A DNA stretch of 46,944 bases, from positions 1 through 46,944 of the forward strand of contig JAJRSW010000079.1 of assembly GCA_024278595.1 (NCBI GenBank), read 5' to 3'. Position numbers and translations under genes: made by a program. Positions 17,665 through 27,267 of this stretch are shown in pieces. Numbering within the stretch: position 1 is the stretch's first letter; each line of letters begins with the position of its first letter. The notes under the pieces are model-generated. The model had not been told where the DNA came from. It was given only the letters and a program-made list of their open reading frames with translations, and made no database searches. This stretch comes from Fidelibacterota bacterium (lineage in GTDB: Bacteria; Fidelibacterota; UBA8477; JABMPR01).

Positions 17665-19551
17665 ATGACTAAACATGTATTTCAAACTGAGGTAAATGAA
17701 CTGTTGCACCTGATTGTTCATTCACTGTATTCACACAAAGAGATCTTTTTACGCGAGCTGGTGTCCAACGCATCGGATGCCCTGGATAAACTCAAGTACC
17801 TGACCCTTACCGAAGACGAATTCAAAACGATCAGCTTCGACCCAAAAGTTGAGATTTCTTTCAATGACTCTGATGAAGGTCGCTCCATCACCATCAAGGA
17901 TTCTGGTATCGGAATGAATGAGGAAGACCTGATCGAACATCTGGGAACTATCGCCCGCTCCGGCACCAAGAACTTCCTGGGGAATCTTACCGGGGATGCC
18001 AAAAAGGATTCAAATCTGATCGGCCAATTCGGCGTGGGTTTCTATTCCTGTTTTATGGTGGCTGATGAGATCGAGGTTATCACCCGCAAAGCTGGCGAGG
18101 AAAATGCCTACCGGTGGGTCAGTGACGGAAAAAGTGGTTTTGAAATCGAACCCACTGTCAAACAGGAAATAGGAACTGAGATCACCTTGCACCTCAATGA
18201 TGAAGGCAAGGAATATGCAAACCGCTGGTCCATCACCGAGATTTTGAAGAAGTATTCCAACCATATTGCCTTTCCCATCTTTCTGGAATATGAAGAAAGC
18301 ACCTTCGATGGTGAAGGCGATGACAAAAAGGAAATAAAAGAGCTAAAATCTGAGCAGGTCAATGATGCTACAGCCTTCTGGAAACGACCAAAATCAGAGT
18401 TGAAAAAGAAAGATTATAACGAGTTTTACAAGACTTTCAGTAATGACTTTCAAGATCCAGCCCTGCATATTCACACTCAGGCTGAAGGCACTTTGGATTA
18501 CACCACCCTGTTCTTTGTCCCGGAAAAAGCACCCAAGGATCTCTTCTATGCTGATTATAAACCCGGCGTAAAACTATACGTAAAACGGGTATTTATCACC
18601 GATGATGAAAAAGAACTGTTACCGACCTATCTGCGTTTTGTAAAAGGTATCATTGACTCCGAAGATCTTCCCCTGAATGTGAGTCGAGAGATCCTGCAGC
18701 AGAACCGTATTCTTGACAATATCCGGAAAGCATCTGTCAAAAAGATCTTGAAATCGTTCCAATCCCTGGCCAAGAAGGAGCAGGATTATCTCAAGTTCTA
18801 TGAGCAGTTTGGTCGTCCGATCAAGGAAGGGTATTACCAGGATCGGGACAACCGTGAGCTATTGGAAAAATTGGTTCGGTTTAAATCAACCAAAACAGAT
18901 GGTTACACCACGCTGGAAGACTATGTGAGTCGGATGCAGGAAGGTCAGAAGGGTATCTATTATATCACGGGTGACAACGAAGCCACCCTGCGTCGTTCAC
19001 CACTCATTGAGATGTATATCCAGAAGGATATCGAGGTCCTGATAGCTGATGATGAGATCGATGAGATCATCATTCCCGGTGCCGCCAAATTTGGTGACCA
19101 TGATTTTAAATCAGTCAACCGCAGCAATGCCGGTGATGAGCTCAAAAAAGATGATGAGCCTGCTGATGATGAAACGGTTGAGAAGGAAGTCAAACCCTTT
19201 ATTAAAAAGGTTAAAAAGGTCCTCGGTGATCGGGTTAAGGACGTGAAGGTGTCCTCCCGCCTCACAGATTCCCCCTCTGTACTGGTAGCAGACGCTGATG
19301 ACCCCACCTTCCAGATGCAGGAAATGATGCGGGCCATGGGGCAGATGGACATGCCCGATGCCAAGCCGATCCTGGAGATCAATCTGGATCATCCCATTCT
19401 GAAAAAGATGAAAGATATGCGCAAATCAAAGGATTTTGACAATGCCACTGAGCTATTGTATGAACAGGCCATGTTGTTGGAAGGCATGAAACTGGAAAAC
19501 CCGGCTGAGTTTGTCAGGCGTTTAAATGAGGTCCTGACCAAATCACTTTAA
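17665..19551 (+). CDS. htpG: Hsp90 chaperone HtpG
   Basis: 628-residue cytosolic chaperone, normal length for HtpG. The N-terminal GHKL ATPase domain shows ELVSNASDALDKLKYL (~31-46, Mg/ATP Asn), DSGIGMNEEDL (~79-89), GTIARSGTKNF and GQFGVGFYS (~120). The middle domain has LFFVPEKAPKDLF, YVKRVFI and LPLNVSREILQQN with the catalytic-loop Arg. The C-terminal dimerisation domain ends LLYEQAMLLEGMKLENPAEFVRRLNEVL. The start has GGGAG 10-14 bases upstream. Monocistronic: next comes a hairpin, then an opposite-strand tRNA. Confidence 0.97.
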   Translation: MTKHVFQTEVNELLHLIVHSLYSHKEIFLRELVSNASDALDKLKYLTLTEDEFKTISFDPKVEISFNDSDEGRSITIKDSGIGMNEEDLIEHLGTIARSGTKNFLGNLTGDAKKDSNLIGQFGVGFYSCFMVADEIEVITRKAGEENAYRWVSDGKSGFEIEPTVKQEIGTEITLHLNDEGKEYANRWSITEILKKYSNHIAFPIFLEYEESTFDGEGDDKKEIKELKSEQVNDATAFWKRPKSELKKKDYNEFYKTFSNDFQDPALHIHTQAEGTLDYTTLFFVPEKAPKDLFYADYKPGVKLYVKRVFITDDEKELLPTYLRFVKGIIDSEDLPLNVSREILQQNRILDNIRKASVKKILKSFQSLAKKEQDYLKFYEQFGRPIKEGYYQDRDNRELLEKLVRFKSTKTDGYTTLEDYVSRMQEGQKGIYYITGDNEATLRRSPLIEMYIQKDIEVLIADDEIDEIIIPGAAKFGDHDFKSVNRSNAGDELKKDDEPADDETVEKEVKPFIKKVKKVLGDRVKDVKVSSRLTDSPSVLVADADDPTFQMQEMMRAMGQMDMPDAKPILEINLDHPILKKMKDMRKSKDFDNATELLYEQAMLLEGMKLENPAEFVRRLNEVLTKSL

Positions 19552-19633
19552 CTCGATAATATTTCTCCTGGTCACACCGAGCGAAGACGAGGTGCGAATT
19601 AGGCCGGAATATATTGCTTATTGATAACCATAG

Positions 19634-19673
19634 CAGCCTCCAGGAATGGGGGCTGTCTCATACCTGGAGGCTG
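19634..19673. terminator. strong hairpin downstream of htpG
   Basis: Perfect 11-bp inverted repeat CAGCCTCCAGG/CCTGGAGGCTG with an 18-base loop, 83 bases past the htpG stop. No U tract follows on either strand, so it could be a rho-assisted end, an mRNA 3'-end stabiliser or a repeat. A second imperfect inverted repeat (GATTGTTGCCCGC/GGCGGCAATC) lies at about 19691-19716. Confidence 0.45.
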
Positions 19674-19809
19674 AGTTCATCGAAGCCTGAGATTGTTGCC
19701 CGCTAAGGCGGCAATCTAATCATTCGTGAAATTTGCGCAATTAGCGGTTCAGGTACTTAAAACCCATTCTTCGTGAAATCAGTGTAATCCGTGGTTTGTT
19801 GCTTCTTTG

Positions 19810-19883
19810 TGGTCGATGTAGGACTCGAACCTACGACCTCCCGGATGTGAACCGAGCGCTCTAACCAACTGAGCCAATCGACC
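19810..19883 (-). tRNA. tRNA-Val (anticodon CAC)
   Basis: On the minus strand all four arms fold: acceptor GGTCGAT/ATCGACC; D-arm GCTC/GAGC with GG in the loop; anticodon stem CTCGG/CCGGG around TTCACAT (anticodon CAC, decoding GUG); T-arm GTAGG/CCTAC around TTCGAGT. The discriminator base is A (complement of T19810), as expected for Val. CCA is not encoded. It sits between convergent htpG and the aro/marC operon. Confidence 0.95.
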
Positions 19884-19973
19884 TTTAATGGCCCAAATAT
19901 AATAAATATCGAATATCGAACAAGGATTGCAGAATATCGAAAAGGTGCTATTTCTTCATTCGATATACTGAGA

Positions 19974-20558
19974 TCAAAGGAGGTTAATCCAGGCCGAGTG
20001 AATCATCTCAATGGCCAGTGCAACCAATAACAGTCCCATGATACGGCTCATAATCTCCAGCCCCTGCTCACCGATGAATTTTTTTATATAACGGGCGTAA
20101 TACATGGCAGCCCAGAAAATTGCCAGATTCAACAGCATGGCCAACAGGGGCACCCAGGTCCCATATTGGGCAACCAGCAGGATAATTGCCGTGATAGCAC
20201 CAGGACCTGCGATCAAAGGGGTTGCCATGGGAATGACAATATCTCTGCTATAATCTTTATCATCTCCTAAAGTGATATTCAATACATATAGTAACCCCAA
20301 CAACAGCAGAATTAGACCACCACCAACCTGGAACGAGAATAATGAGATACCAAAGAACTCCAGGACACCTTCGCCAATAAACACAAAGATGGTCAGCAGG
20401 ACCAGAGAAACCCGGGCTGCCCGGTGTGAACTTCGCTTGGCCCGTTCTTCTGAATAATCCTTGGTCAAGGTCATGAATACCGGTAACCCGCCAAAGGGAT
20501 CCATGATCACCAATAAAGTTACAAAGGCGTGCATAAAAGCATCAAAATCCAAAATCAT
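19974..20558 (-). CDS. marC: MarC-family inner-membrane protein
   Basis: 194-residue integral membrane protein with six hydrophobic helices, the size and layout of MarC/NAAT-family proteins. Typical motifs: LLVIMDPFGGLPVFMTLT (~15-32, the DP-G-x-x-P signature), SFQVGGGLILLLLGL and PMATPLIAGPGAITAIILL. Its ATG overlaps the aroB stop (ATGA), so it is translationally coupled as the last gene of the shikimate operon. Family members are ill-defined transporters; some are linked to amino-acid export, which might fit an aromatic-pathway operon, but this is inference. Confidence 0.92.
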   Translation of the reverse strand: MILDFDAFMHAFVTLLVIMDPFGGLPVFMTLTKDYSEERAKRSSHRAARVSLVLLTIFVFIGEGVLEFFGISLFSFQVGGGLILLLLGLLYVLNITLGDDKDYSRDIVIPMATPLIAGPGAITAIILLVAQYGTWVPLLAMLLNLAIFWAAMYYARYIKKFIGEQGLEIMSRIMGLLLVALAIEMIHSAWINLL

Positions 20559-21670
20559 GGTGTTTCCTTCCAGGCTCTTTTAACGGCCTCTACTGCCAAT
20601 TTAATCATCAAAACAGGAATATCAGCTTGTGTCTCAGCTGTTCCCAGTTCTTTAAGCAGTACAAAATGCAGTTTTGAGTTGGCAACTTTTTTATCCACCC
20701 GAGTCGCTTGTTCAACTGCATCAATATCCAGATCATAGAGAGCAATCGGAATTGGTATTTTCACCAGGATCCCAGACAATTCGTCCCACTCAGCCTGGGA
20801 TAGCTGCCCCACCTGATTTGAAAGCCAGCCAGCGCCGTACATTCCCAAAATAACCGCTTCACCATGGCGGATCTGACCATACCCAAGGGTGGTCTCAATG
20901 GCATGTCCCAGCGTATGACCAAAATTCAGGATCCGCCGCAGATCGACTTCTTTTTCATCAGCCTCCACCACTTCGGCCTTGAGTTCACAACTTCGGGAAA
21001 TAACCTGGATCCATTTAGCAGTCCCACTGGAGTTCAGTAATTCGTCCATCCGGGCAACCAGAAGATCAAGATATTCCCGATCCCGAATGGCGCCCATCTT
21101 AAGCATCTCAGCGTAACCGGACACCAGATCTCTCTGATCAAGACTGGTTAAAGTATTCACATCCATGACAACCAGTTCCGGCTGATAAAAACTACCGATA
21201 AGATTTTTGCCGCTGACGTGATTGACGCCGGTCTTGCCCCCGACAGCAGCATCGACCATGGCCAGTAGGGTCGTCGGAATGTGAACCAGCTTGATTCCCC
21301 GATATAGAATGCTGGCCACAAAGCCACCCAGGTCTGTGGTTACCCCGCCCCCTAGTGTAATAATGGTGCCGCTACGCTCCATTCCCTGGGCGATCAACGC
21401 AGACATGACCTGTTCGGCCGAGGCCAGAGTCTTAAATTTTTCCCCATCCGGGATCAGAATGGTACGGGTCACTATTCCAGCGGCTTTCAGACCTTCACGC
21501 AGAGCTGTACCAAAGAGATCATTTACCTTACCGTTGGTGATAATACCAACTGGACCCACGGCATCTATGTCTTCTAGAAATTTTGGAAGATCAGACAGTA
21601 TATCAGCACCGACATGCAGCATATATTTTCCGGTTTGGTGAGTCACGTTTATGGTGTTTGTTTCAGGCAT
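20555..21670 (-). CDS. aroB: 3-dehydroquinate synthase
   Basis: 371 residues; converts DAHP to 3-dehydroquinate, second step of the shikimate pathway, using NAD+ and a divalent metal. Visible motifs: PDGEKFKTL (~73-81), GGGVTTDLGGFVAS NAD loop (~106-119), substrate-site KTGVNHVSGKNLIGSFYQP, metal ligands E in KAEVVEADE and H in FGHTLGHAIE, and RHGEAVILGMYG. It overlaps aroK by 8 bases upstream and marC by 4 bases downstream, so the block is one operon. Confidence 0.97.
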   Translation of the reverse strand: MPETNTINVTHQTGKYMLHVGADILSDLPKFLEDIDAVGPVGIITNGKVNDLFGTALREGLKAAGIVTRTILIPDGEKFKTLASAEQVMSALIAQGMERSGTIITLGGGVTTDLGGFVASILYRGIKLVHIPTTLLAMVDAAVGGKTGVNHVSGKNLIGSFYQPELVVMDVNTLTSLDQRDLVSGYAEMLKMGAIRDREYLDLLVARMDELLNSSGTAKWIQVISRSCELKAEVVEADEKEVDLRRILNFGHTLGHAIETTLGYGQIRHGEAVILGMYGAGWLSNQVGQLSQAEWDELSGILVKIPIPIALYDLDIDAVEQATRVDKKVANSKLHFVLLKELGTAETQADIPVLMIKLAVEAVKRAWKETP

Positions 21671-22196
21671 ACCGTTCTGCTATTTCATGTAAAATATCAC
21701 TGGCAATGATCTCCGGTGAAACCCCGCCGGCTTTGACATGGATCCGGGCGGTACTGGCATAAGCATCCCGGCGTGCCAGGAGGATATCATTAAGTTGCAT
21801 CAAAGTATCCTGACATCCCTTGAGCAGCGGTCGGTGTGTTGAATGTTCCAGCCGAACAGCTGCTTCAGCCGGTGAAAGATCCAGCCAAACGACGATCTTA
21901 CTGCTTAAGAATTCTATGTTCTGCTTGCTAGTCACCACTCCTCCGCCGCAGGCGATGATCGCATTACTCAGATCAGCAGTGTTTTGTAGGATCTGTGTCT
22001 CAAGTTTGCGAAAATATTCCTCGCCCAATTCTTCAAAAATATCAGGGATCTCTTTGCTGGCGAATGCTTCTATCTCGTGATCCATGTCTACAAACCGCCG
22101 TTCCAACACCGTAGCAAGTATCTTACCAACCGTACTTTTACCGGCTCCCATGAGCCCGATCAAATAGATGCTGCCAATACTGGATGGTAACTTCAC
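21663..22196 (-). CDS. aroK: shikimate kinase
   Basis: 177-residue NMP-kinase-fold enzyme that phosphorylates shikimate at O3. P-loop GLMGAGKSTVGK (~14-25); shikimate-binding DMDHEIE (~38-44); FRKLETQIL with the substrate Arg; CGGGVV (~83-88); lid HRPLLKG. It starts at GTG within the aroC stop (GTGA overlap) and overlaps aroB, giving tight coupling. Confidence 0.96.
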   Translation of the reverse strand: MKLPSSIGSIYLIGLMGAGKSTVGKILATVLERRFVDMDHEIEAFASKEIPDIFEELGEEYFRKLETQILQNTADLSNAIIACGGGVVTSKQNIEFLSSKIVVWLDLSPAEAAVRLEHSTHRPLLKGCQDTLMQLNDILLARRDAYASTARIHVKAGGVSPEIIASDILHEIAERYA

Positions 22197-23353
22197 GTTA
22201 ACGCACCAGTTGCTGCCAGATGGGCTTTTACCTGTGTGAGAGAATCACCGCCAAATTTTTCAAGGATGGCATCTGTTAATATGAGAGCCAGCATGGCTTC
22301 GCCGATCACTGAAGCAGCCGGTACTGCACAGGCGTCGGTACGCTCTTTATGGGCGATCCCTGACTCCCGGGTCTTTATATCCACTGATTTTAATGGTCGG
22401 GCCAAAGTGGGAATGGGTTTCATGGTCACCTGCACCCGGATCATTTCCCCGTTGGACATGCCGCCTTCAATACCGCCCGCATGGTTGGTGGCCCGTTTTA
22501 TCATATCTCCCACTTTAATGATCTCATCATGGACTTCTGAGCCCGGAGCAGTTGCCACATCCAGACCATCACCAATACTCACCGTTTTCATGGCATTGAT
22601 GGATATCATGGCGGCCGCGACTCTGGCATCCAGCTTGCGATCCCAATGCGTATATGAACCCAGACCGGCCGGGACACCACTGGCCAGGACCTCAAATATA
22701 CCGCCAACCGAATCTCCCTGCCGTCGCGTATCATCAATGTGTGCCATCATCTTCTGGGTCAGTTTTAGATCAAGGCACCGTACTGCAGATCTATCTGCCT
22801 GCTCATTCAGTTCGTTAAGGTCTTCGATAACTTCACAAACTGTTTTTACGGGACCGATCTGGACCACATGACTGGCGATCTCAATATCCAGTTCTCTTAA
22901 AAAGACCCGGCAAATACTACCCAGGGCCACCCGCATGGCAGTTTCCCGGGCTGAGGATCGTTCCAGTACATTGCGAATATCAGTAAAACCAAATTTTTGA
23001 ACACCAGCCAGATCGGCGTGACCAGGTCGAGGCAGAGTTACTGCTGGAATGTCATTGACCGGTTTTTCGTGGGCCATGACCTCGGTTTTCCAGTTTTCCC
23101 AGTCATTATTTTTGATCCAAAGTGCAATAGGTGAACCCAGAGTCTTCCCGTGACGTAAACCGCTGAGGATCTCAGCCCGATCCTGTTCAATCTTCATCCG
23201 ACCCCCACGACCGTGGCCTTTTTGACGACGTCCAAGATCATGGGCAATGATGTCTTCAGAAAGCGGCACGCCAGCCGGAAAGCCCTCCAGAATACCGGAA
23301 AGTCCTTTGCCATGAGATTCGCCAGCAGTGAGAAAATTTAGGTGTTGTAGCAT
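22193..23353 (-). CDS. aroC: chorismate synthase
   Basis: 386 residues; makes chorismate from EPSP with reduced FMN. N-terminal signature TAGESHGKGLSGILEGFPAG (~10-29); RRQKGHGRGGRM; RPGHADLAGVQKF; FMN-site RSSARETAMRVA; and AGGIEGGMSNGE-type block near 300. Full length for the bifunctional-free bacterial type. First gene of the tightly overlapping aroC-aroK-aroB-marC block. aroE lies 277 bases upstream across palindromic repeats, so aroC may have its own promoter. Confidence 0.97.
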   Translation of the reverse strand: MLQHLNFLTAGESHGKGLSGILEGFPAGVPLSEDIIAHDLGRRQKGHGRGGRMKIEQDRAEILSGLRHGKTLGSPIALWIKNNDWENWKTEVMAHEKPVNDIPAVTLPRPGHADLAGVQKFGFTDIRNVLERSSARETAMRVALGSICRVFLRELDIEIASHVVQIGPVKTVCEVIEDLNELNEQADRSAVRCLDLKLTQKMMAHIDDTRRQGDSVGGIFEVLASGVPAGLGSYTHWDRKLDARVAAAMISINAMKTVSIGDGLDVATAPGSEVHDEIIKVGDMIKRATNHAGGIEGGMSNGEMIRVQVTMKPIPTLARPLKSVDIKTRESGIAHKERTDACAVPAASVIGEAMLALILTDAILEKFGGDSLTQVKAHLAATGALT

Positions 23354-23379
23354 CTCATCCTTTCCAATTTTTAGAATTT

Positions 23380-23585
23380 GTCTTCGCGAATGAACCCTTC
23401 GGCAGGCTCTGGACAGACTTCGTGAGTGCGGCGATCACAGCAGATGATTGTATCATCACTTCACTTTACGCATAGTATTTAAAATAGTCTTCGCGAGCAA
23501 ACGAAGAGAGAACGGCGATCTTTGACCTTTGCGAAACCACAATTTGGAGTTTGCCGCAGTCGGCTACCGCCTCCTTCGCAAAGAC
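23380..23585. repeat. GTCTTCGCGA palindromic repeat cluster
   Basis: Two units between aroE and aroC. The first starts GTCTTCGCGAATG at 23380 and runs to about 23440 (GGCGATCA). The second, 23487-23585, is a ~99-base imperfect palindrome: left arm GTCTTCGCGAGC...GGCGATCT, and the complement of the right arm begins GTCTTTGCGAAGGAGGCGG. This resembles the widespread bacterial intergenic repeats with TTGCGAGG...GCGATCT arms. A degenerate half-unit also lies at 32367-32404. Confidence 0.65.
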
Positions 23586-23630
23586 GGATAAAAGTGCTAT
23601 CATCAAAACTTTGGGCTGGTCGTTTCTGCA

Positions 23631-24497
23631 TCATTCGAATTTACGTTTAAAGCCGGTAATCTTGTTGTGAACTGCCTCACGCATCTCATTCAGCTTGATC
23701 CGGCTCCAATCTTGCGGTCCAAACCAGATATCCACAGACGCCATGGCCTGATACAGATACATATCCAGGCCTGAGACAGTTTGACAGTCTGAAAAGATCG
23801 CTTCAGATAGCAGGCGGGTGTTCAAGGGACTGAAGATGGTGTCCACCACCACATCGATGGAAGCCAGAATATCCCCATCCAGCGGTGTTTCACGGGTTTT
23901 TGGTTTCATGCCAATGGGGGTACAGTTAACCAGACAATAGGCCTTCTCAATCGGTTCTACTGCACTGCCATCCCAGGCACAGCCAGTAATTTTCAGCCCC
24001 TCCGCAGAATCTCCCAGATCTTTGATCATAGTTTTGGCCCGTTTTGGATCACGAGCAATGATGGTGGTTAAGCCAGCCCCAATCCGAGCCAGACCAAAAG
24101 TAATGGCCCGGGCGGCACCGCCACTTCCCAGCACCACAACTTTTTTGCCGGTCAGATCTACATTGGCGGCCTCCAGCGATTTCACAAAGCCATACCAATC
24201 AGTATTGTAGCCGGTGAGTTTCCCGTCATGACGACGAATACAATTGACGGCCCCAATGGGAGCGGTCCGGGCGTTTATATCATCTAAATAGGGTATAATG
24301 GCAGATTTGTGAGGGATGGTCACATTAAACCCATCCAGCTTTTTGGCAGATGGTAAACCCACCCAGCGTTCAAGACCATCAGCCGGCACCTTGATCTTTT
24401 TATATTCGCCCTCCAGACCCAGCTGCTCATAGATCCAGCCATGCATGAAATCACTAACGCTTTGTCTTAAAGGATCACCAATTACTGCAAATTTCAC
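23631..24497 (-). CDS. aroE: shikimate dehydrogenase
   Basis: 288 residues; NADPH-dependent reduction of 3-dehydroshikimate to shikimate. N-terminal substrate domain: IGDPLRQSVSDFMH (variant of the usual G-x-P-x-x-H-S-x-S-P-x-x-H, with Gln for His and Val/Asp near the second Ser), GFNVTIPHKSAII with the catalytic Lys, GAVNCIRR and GYNTDWYGF. Rossmann part: GSGGAARAITFGLARIG. Ends GLDMYLYQAMASVDIWFG. Same strand as aroCKB. Confidence 0.95.
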   Translation of the reverse strand: MKFAVIGDPLRQSVSDFMHGWIYEQLGLEGEYKKIKVPADGLERWVGLPSAKKLDGFNVTIPHKSAIIPYLDDINARTAPIGAVNCIRRHDGKLTGYNTDWYGFVKSLEAANVDLTGKKVVVLGSGGAARAITFGLARIGAGLTTIIARDPKRAKTMIKDLGDSAEGLKITGCAWDGSAVEPIEKAYCLVNCTPIGMKPKTRETPLDGDILASIDVVVDTIFSPLNTRLLSEAIFSDCQTVSGLDMYLYQAMASVDIWFGPQDWSRIKLNEMREAVHNKITGFKRKFE

Positions 24498-25053
24498 TTT
24501 TTACTCCTGGCTATACTGCTCAATATTTTCACGGTGAAATATAAACATAGAAACCTTGTGAAGGATTAAAGATATGAAGGTGATTCAACCTAAGAAATCC
24601 TATATGGTAAAGGAGATAAAAAATATCCTGGTCTGAGTTGTTTCAAGATCCAAGTAAGCATGTTCACCCTATTGGTTCATATTTTGAGACACATTGATAT
24701 GATAATCTGGATGTAATGGTCTGTTCATAGCTGTTAGGAGCCTACGCCACCGGGTGGTTTATGATGGCGACAGGCCGAACCGACATTATTCACTTTCAAT
24801 AAATCAGATCCGTATAAATCTGTGTGCATCTGAGTCTAAGGAACAATCCATAGACAACTTGGAAGCGCATTTAGTATTCCCCGCCCGGGGGAGTTTTACG
24901 GTAAATAAACCAGCGGATTATTTTATTTTTATCCCCAAGCTGCGGTGCCAGCCTGGATCAAACAAAACCAATCACGGGTTGCACCAGGACTCATTAAATC
25001 TACATTGTTGCTCACTCAAGTAGCGTGCGTTTACGAGCTAAATAGGTAGAAAA
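24498..25053. other. intergenic, degenerate repeat-like DNA
   Basis: 556 bases between divergent aroE and the phosphatase. An 89-codon open frame (24754-25023) has no family likeness, and part of it reads like the common AAATCTGTGTGCATCTG intergenic repeat seen in many bacteria. Short GC palindromes occur (CCACCGGGTGG near 24749, CCCCGCCCGGGG near 24880). I see no gene. Confidence 0.5.
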
Positions 25054-26676
25054 ATGATTTTAAAGTCACAGTTGAGCAAACATAGAACAGGTTCTCTATC
25101 GCACGGGTGGCAGCTCTTGGTCATCTTTTTTATTTTCTTAAAAGGGATAGTCGCTCAAGAGGATTTCCGAATATTTCCTTATCTTCAAAACCCCGGTACA
25201 ACCGCCATGACAATCCTCTGGTTTTCTGAGGCCAATGCACCAGGCCAATTGAGTTATAAAGCACATGGGGCGCTACTCAAGCAGAAAAAAGTATCCCGAC
25301 CGGAGCAGGCGGACGCCTTGAAGTATTCGACCTGGGAGGATACAACTTTTTTCGAGGCGGGTGCTCCCTCCACCCCATATCGTCACCGCATCAGAATTGA
25401 TCAACTGTTACCAGCTACCACCTATTCTTATACGGTAACTCAGGGGGCCAGTAGCTTTAGCTCATCTTTTCAGACCGCACCTGATGGGAATGAGACGGTC
25501 CGTTTCATCATCTACGGAGACAGCGAAACAGAACCGGAATCAACCGGGAAATACGCTATCTGGACTGACCCTAAAAGTAAGGCACCACGCAAGTATTTAA
25601 TTGACCAGACCCTGGGTTATCATAATAATCTTGAAGTTATCCGGTCCCGGGAACCAGACCTGGTCCTGATTGCCGGCGATCTGGTCCAACATGGGGGTGA
25701 ACAACGCGACTGGGATGAATTTTGGCGCCACAACACTGATCCTTCAGGCACAACCAGCCTGGCTGGTAGAATTCCAATCATGGCTGCCCTGGGTAATCAT
25801 GAATATTATGCGGGTACCACTCTGGGTCGGTATGATCAGCCAGGATCCGAGCGGGCAATCAGTAAATATTTGAGCTATTTTGAGTATCCCTCCAATCAGG
25901 CACCACCTGAGGATGTACAGGATGGTCGTTACTATAGCCTTGAGTATGGACCAGCCACTCTCATCGTGGTTGATCTGTGTAATAACAGTCCCAATGGATC
26001 GAATGAAGATACAAATTTCTTTTTAAAAGGTGAAAATGAAGCCAGTGGTGGGAACGCACCGGATTTTGGTCCACACTCCCGTCAATACCGTTGGCTTGAG
26101 TATCAATTAATGATCGCTCAGCGTAATAGCTTGTTCACCTTTGTAGTTTTTCATCACGCACCCTATTCCAGTGGTCCCCATGGACTTCCGCCTGGTGATG
26201 ATGATCAATCCGATAAACAATCCGGGCAGGCTGCCCGTCTGCTTACCCCGCTATTTATGCGCTATGGTGTGGATGCCGTTTTCAATGGTCATGATGAGCT
26301 GTGGGAGCGATCCCTGTTGTCCGGTACGGAAGTGTATCCAGATGGCCGCAAAAGTGAGCATTCGATCCAGTTTTATGATGTGGGGGTCGGTGGCGATGGT
26401 TTAAGGGCACCAATTCAGGGTCTGGAGAATCCTTATCAACAGTTCCTGGTACATACTGATGCCCCTGAGGAGTGGCAAAATGGTGTTCTCATCGATGGAG
26501 GTAAGCATTATGGGCACCTTGAAGTTGATATTACTGAAGTGGATACCAATACCTGGCAGGCTGTGCTGAAACCGATCTATGTGTTCCCGGTCATGGAATC
26601 TGATGGGAAGACATTCTCAAGTTATTCCCGGCGTATGTATGATGACCAGATCACATTGACCCGCTTTATCAAATAG
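25054..26676 (+). CDS. purple-acid-phosphatase-like secreted metallophosphoesterase
   Basis: 540 residues. The N-terminus has a hydrophobic segment ending GIVAQ (~23-41), consistent with export. Residues ~45-145 look like the fibronectin-like N-domain of purple acid phosphatases (FPYLQNPGTTAMTILWFSE, YRHRIRIDQLLPATTYSY). The calcineurin-like domain follows with all five motifs: IYGDSETE (~154), IAGDLVQHGG (~205), ALGNHEYY (~247), VFHHAPYSSGPHG (~366) and FNGHDELWER (~409). GDSETE, rather than GD-x-G, places it in the variant PAP-like group. It would release phosphate from esters in the periplasm or outside. It stands alone, followed by the repeat element. Confidence 0.9.
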   Translation: MILKSQLSKHRTGSLSHGWQLLVIFFIFLKGIVAQEDFRIFPYLQNPGTTAMTILWFSEANAPGQLSYKAHGALLKQKKVSRPEQADALKYSTWEDTTFFEAGAPSTPYRHRIRIDQLLPATTYSYTVTQGASSFSSSFQTAPDGNETVRFIIYGDSETEPESTGKYAIWTDPKSKAPRKYLIDQTLGYHNNLEVIRSREPDLVLIAGDLVQHGGEQRDWDEFWRHNTDPSGTTSLAGRIPIMAALGNHEYYAGTTLGRYDQPGSERAISKYLSYFEYPSNQAPPEDVQDGRYYSLEYGPATLIVVDLCNNSPNGSNEDTNFFLKGENEASGGNAPDFGPHSRQYRWLEYQLMIAQRNSLFTFVVFHHAPYSSGPHGLPPGDDDQSDKQSGQAARLLTPLFMRYGVDAVFNGHDELWERSLLSGTEVYPDGRKSEHSIQFYDVGVGGDGLRAPIQGLENPYQQFLVHTDAPEEWQNGVLIDGGKHYGHLEVDITEVDTNTWQAVLKPIYVFPVMESDGKTFSSYSRRMYDDQITLTRFIK

Positions 26677-26739
26677 CTTGGTTAGTGGCTTTAAGGGTGA
26701 CAGCAAGATCGAGGGCAATTTAATGAAATCCACTTTACT

Positions 26740-26920
26740 TAACCTGAATCATTCATAGCCACTAAGTCACTAAGACACCAAGTTTTAAAAAATATATACT
26801 TATCAAAAATCATCACTCACAGATGCAAATAATTCTGTTTAAAAATGACCTTGTTCATAACTTGAATAATCTTTGTGGCTTAGTGTCTTCGGGGCAATAA
26901 TTCATGAATAATGCAGGTTA
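26740..26920. mobile_element. MITE-like inverted-repeat element, copy B
   Basis: 181-bp copy of the element at 5043-5221, about 90% identical by eye, in the same orientation. Left end TAACCTGAATCATTCAT, right end ATTCATGAATAATGCAGGTTA. It is flanked by TA on both sides (TTTACT-TA ... TA-AGTTG), so the target-duplication reading is the same as for copy A. No coding capacity. Confidence 0.75.
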
Positions 26921-27267
26921 AGTTGATCAACTCATGATAAGGCTTTTTATTAATCGTTCTTAGAAATCCACCTTCTCAGACGATGGTAATTGACTGGATA
27001 CATCGTCCGTGATTCATTTGAGTGGGCCGCTGGTGGATTCATGTCACTGATCCCGCTGTGATCTTTATTCTTCCCATTTTCGAACCGTTCTTTTTTGAAG
27101 GAAGAAGAGTTCTAAGAATTAAGAAAACCTGTTTGCAGCCTCGTGATTCCCATGGGGCTGGGGTGGTTTATAAGAATAAGTTGCTGCAACCTTTGATTGA
27201 AGATGAATAACCACAATATACGGTTAAAGTTGACAATCTCGTAAAAAGGTCGTTTTCGCAAAACTAC

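Noticed and set aside
24754..25023. 89-codon open frame upstream of the phosphatase.
   Set aside because: No family likeness, composition unlike neighbouring genes, and it overlaps text resembling a common intergenic repeat.
27022..27210. 62-codon open frame between two repeats.
   Set aside because: GTG start without ribosome site, low-complexity composition, no homology visible.
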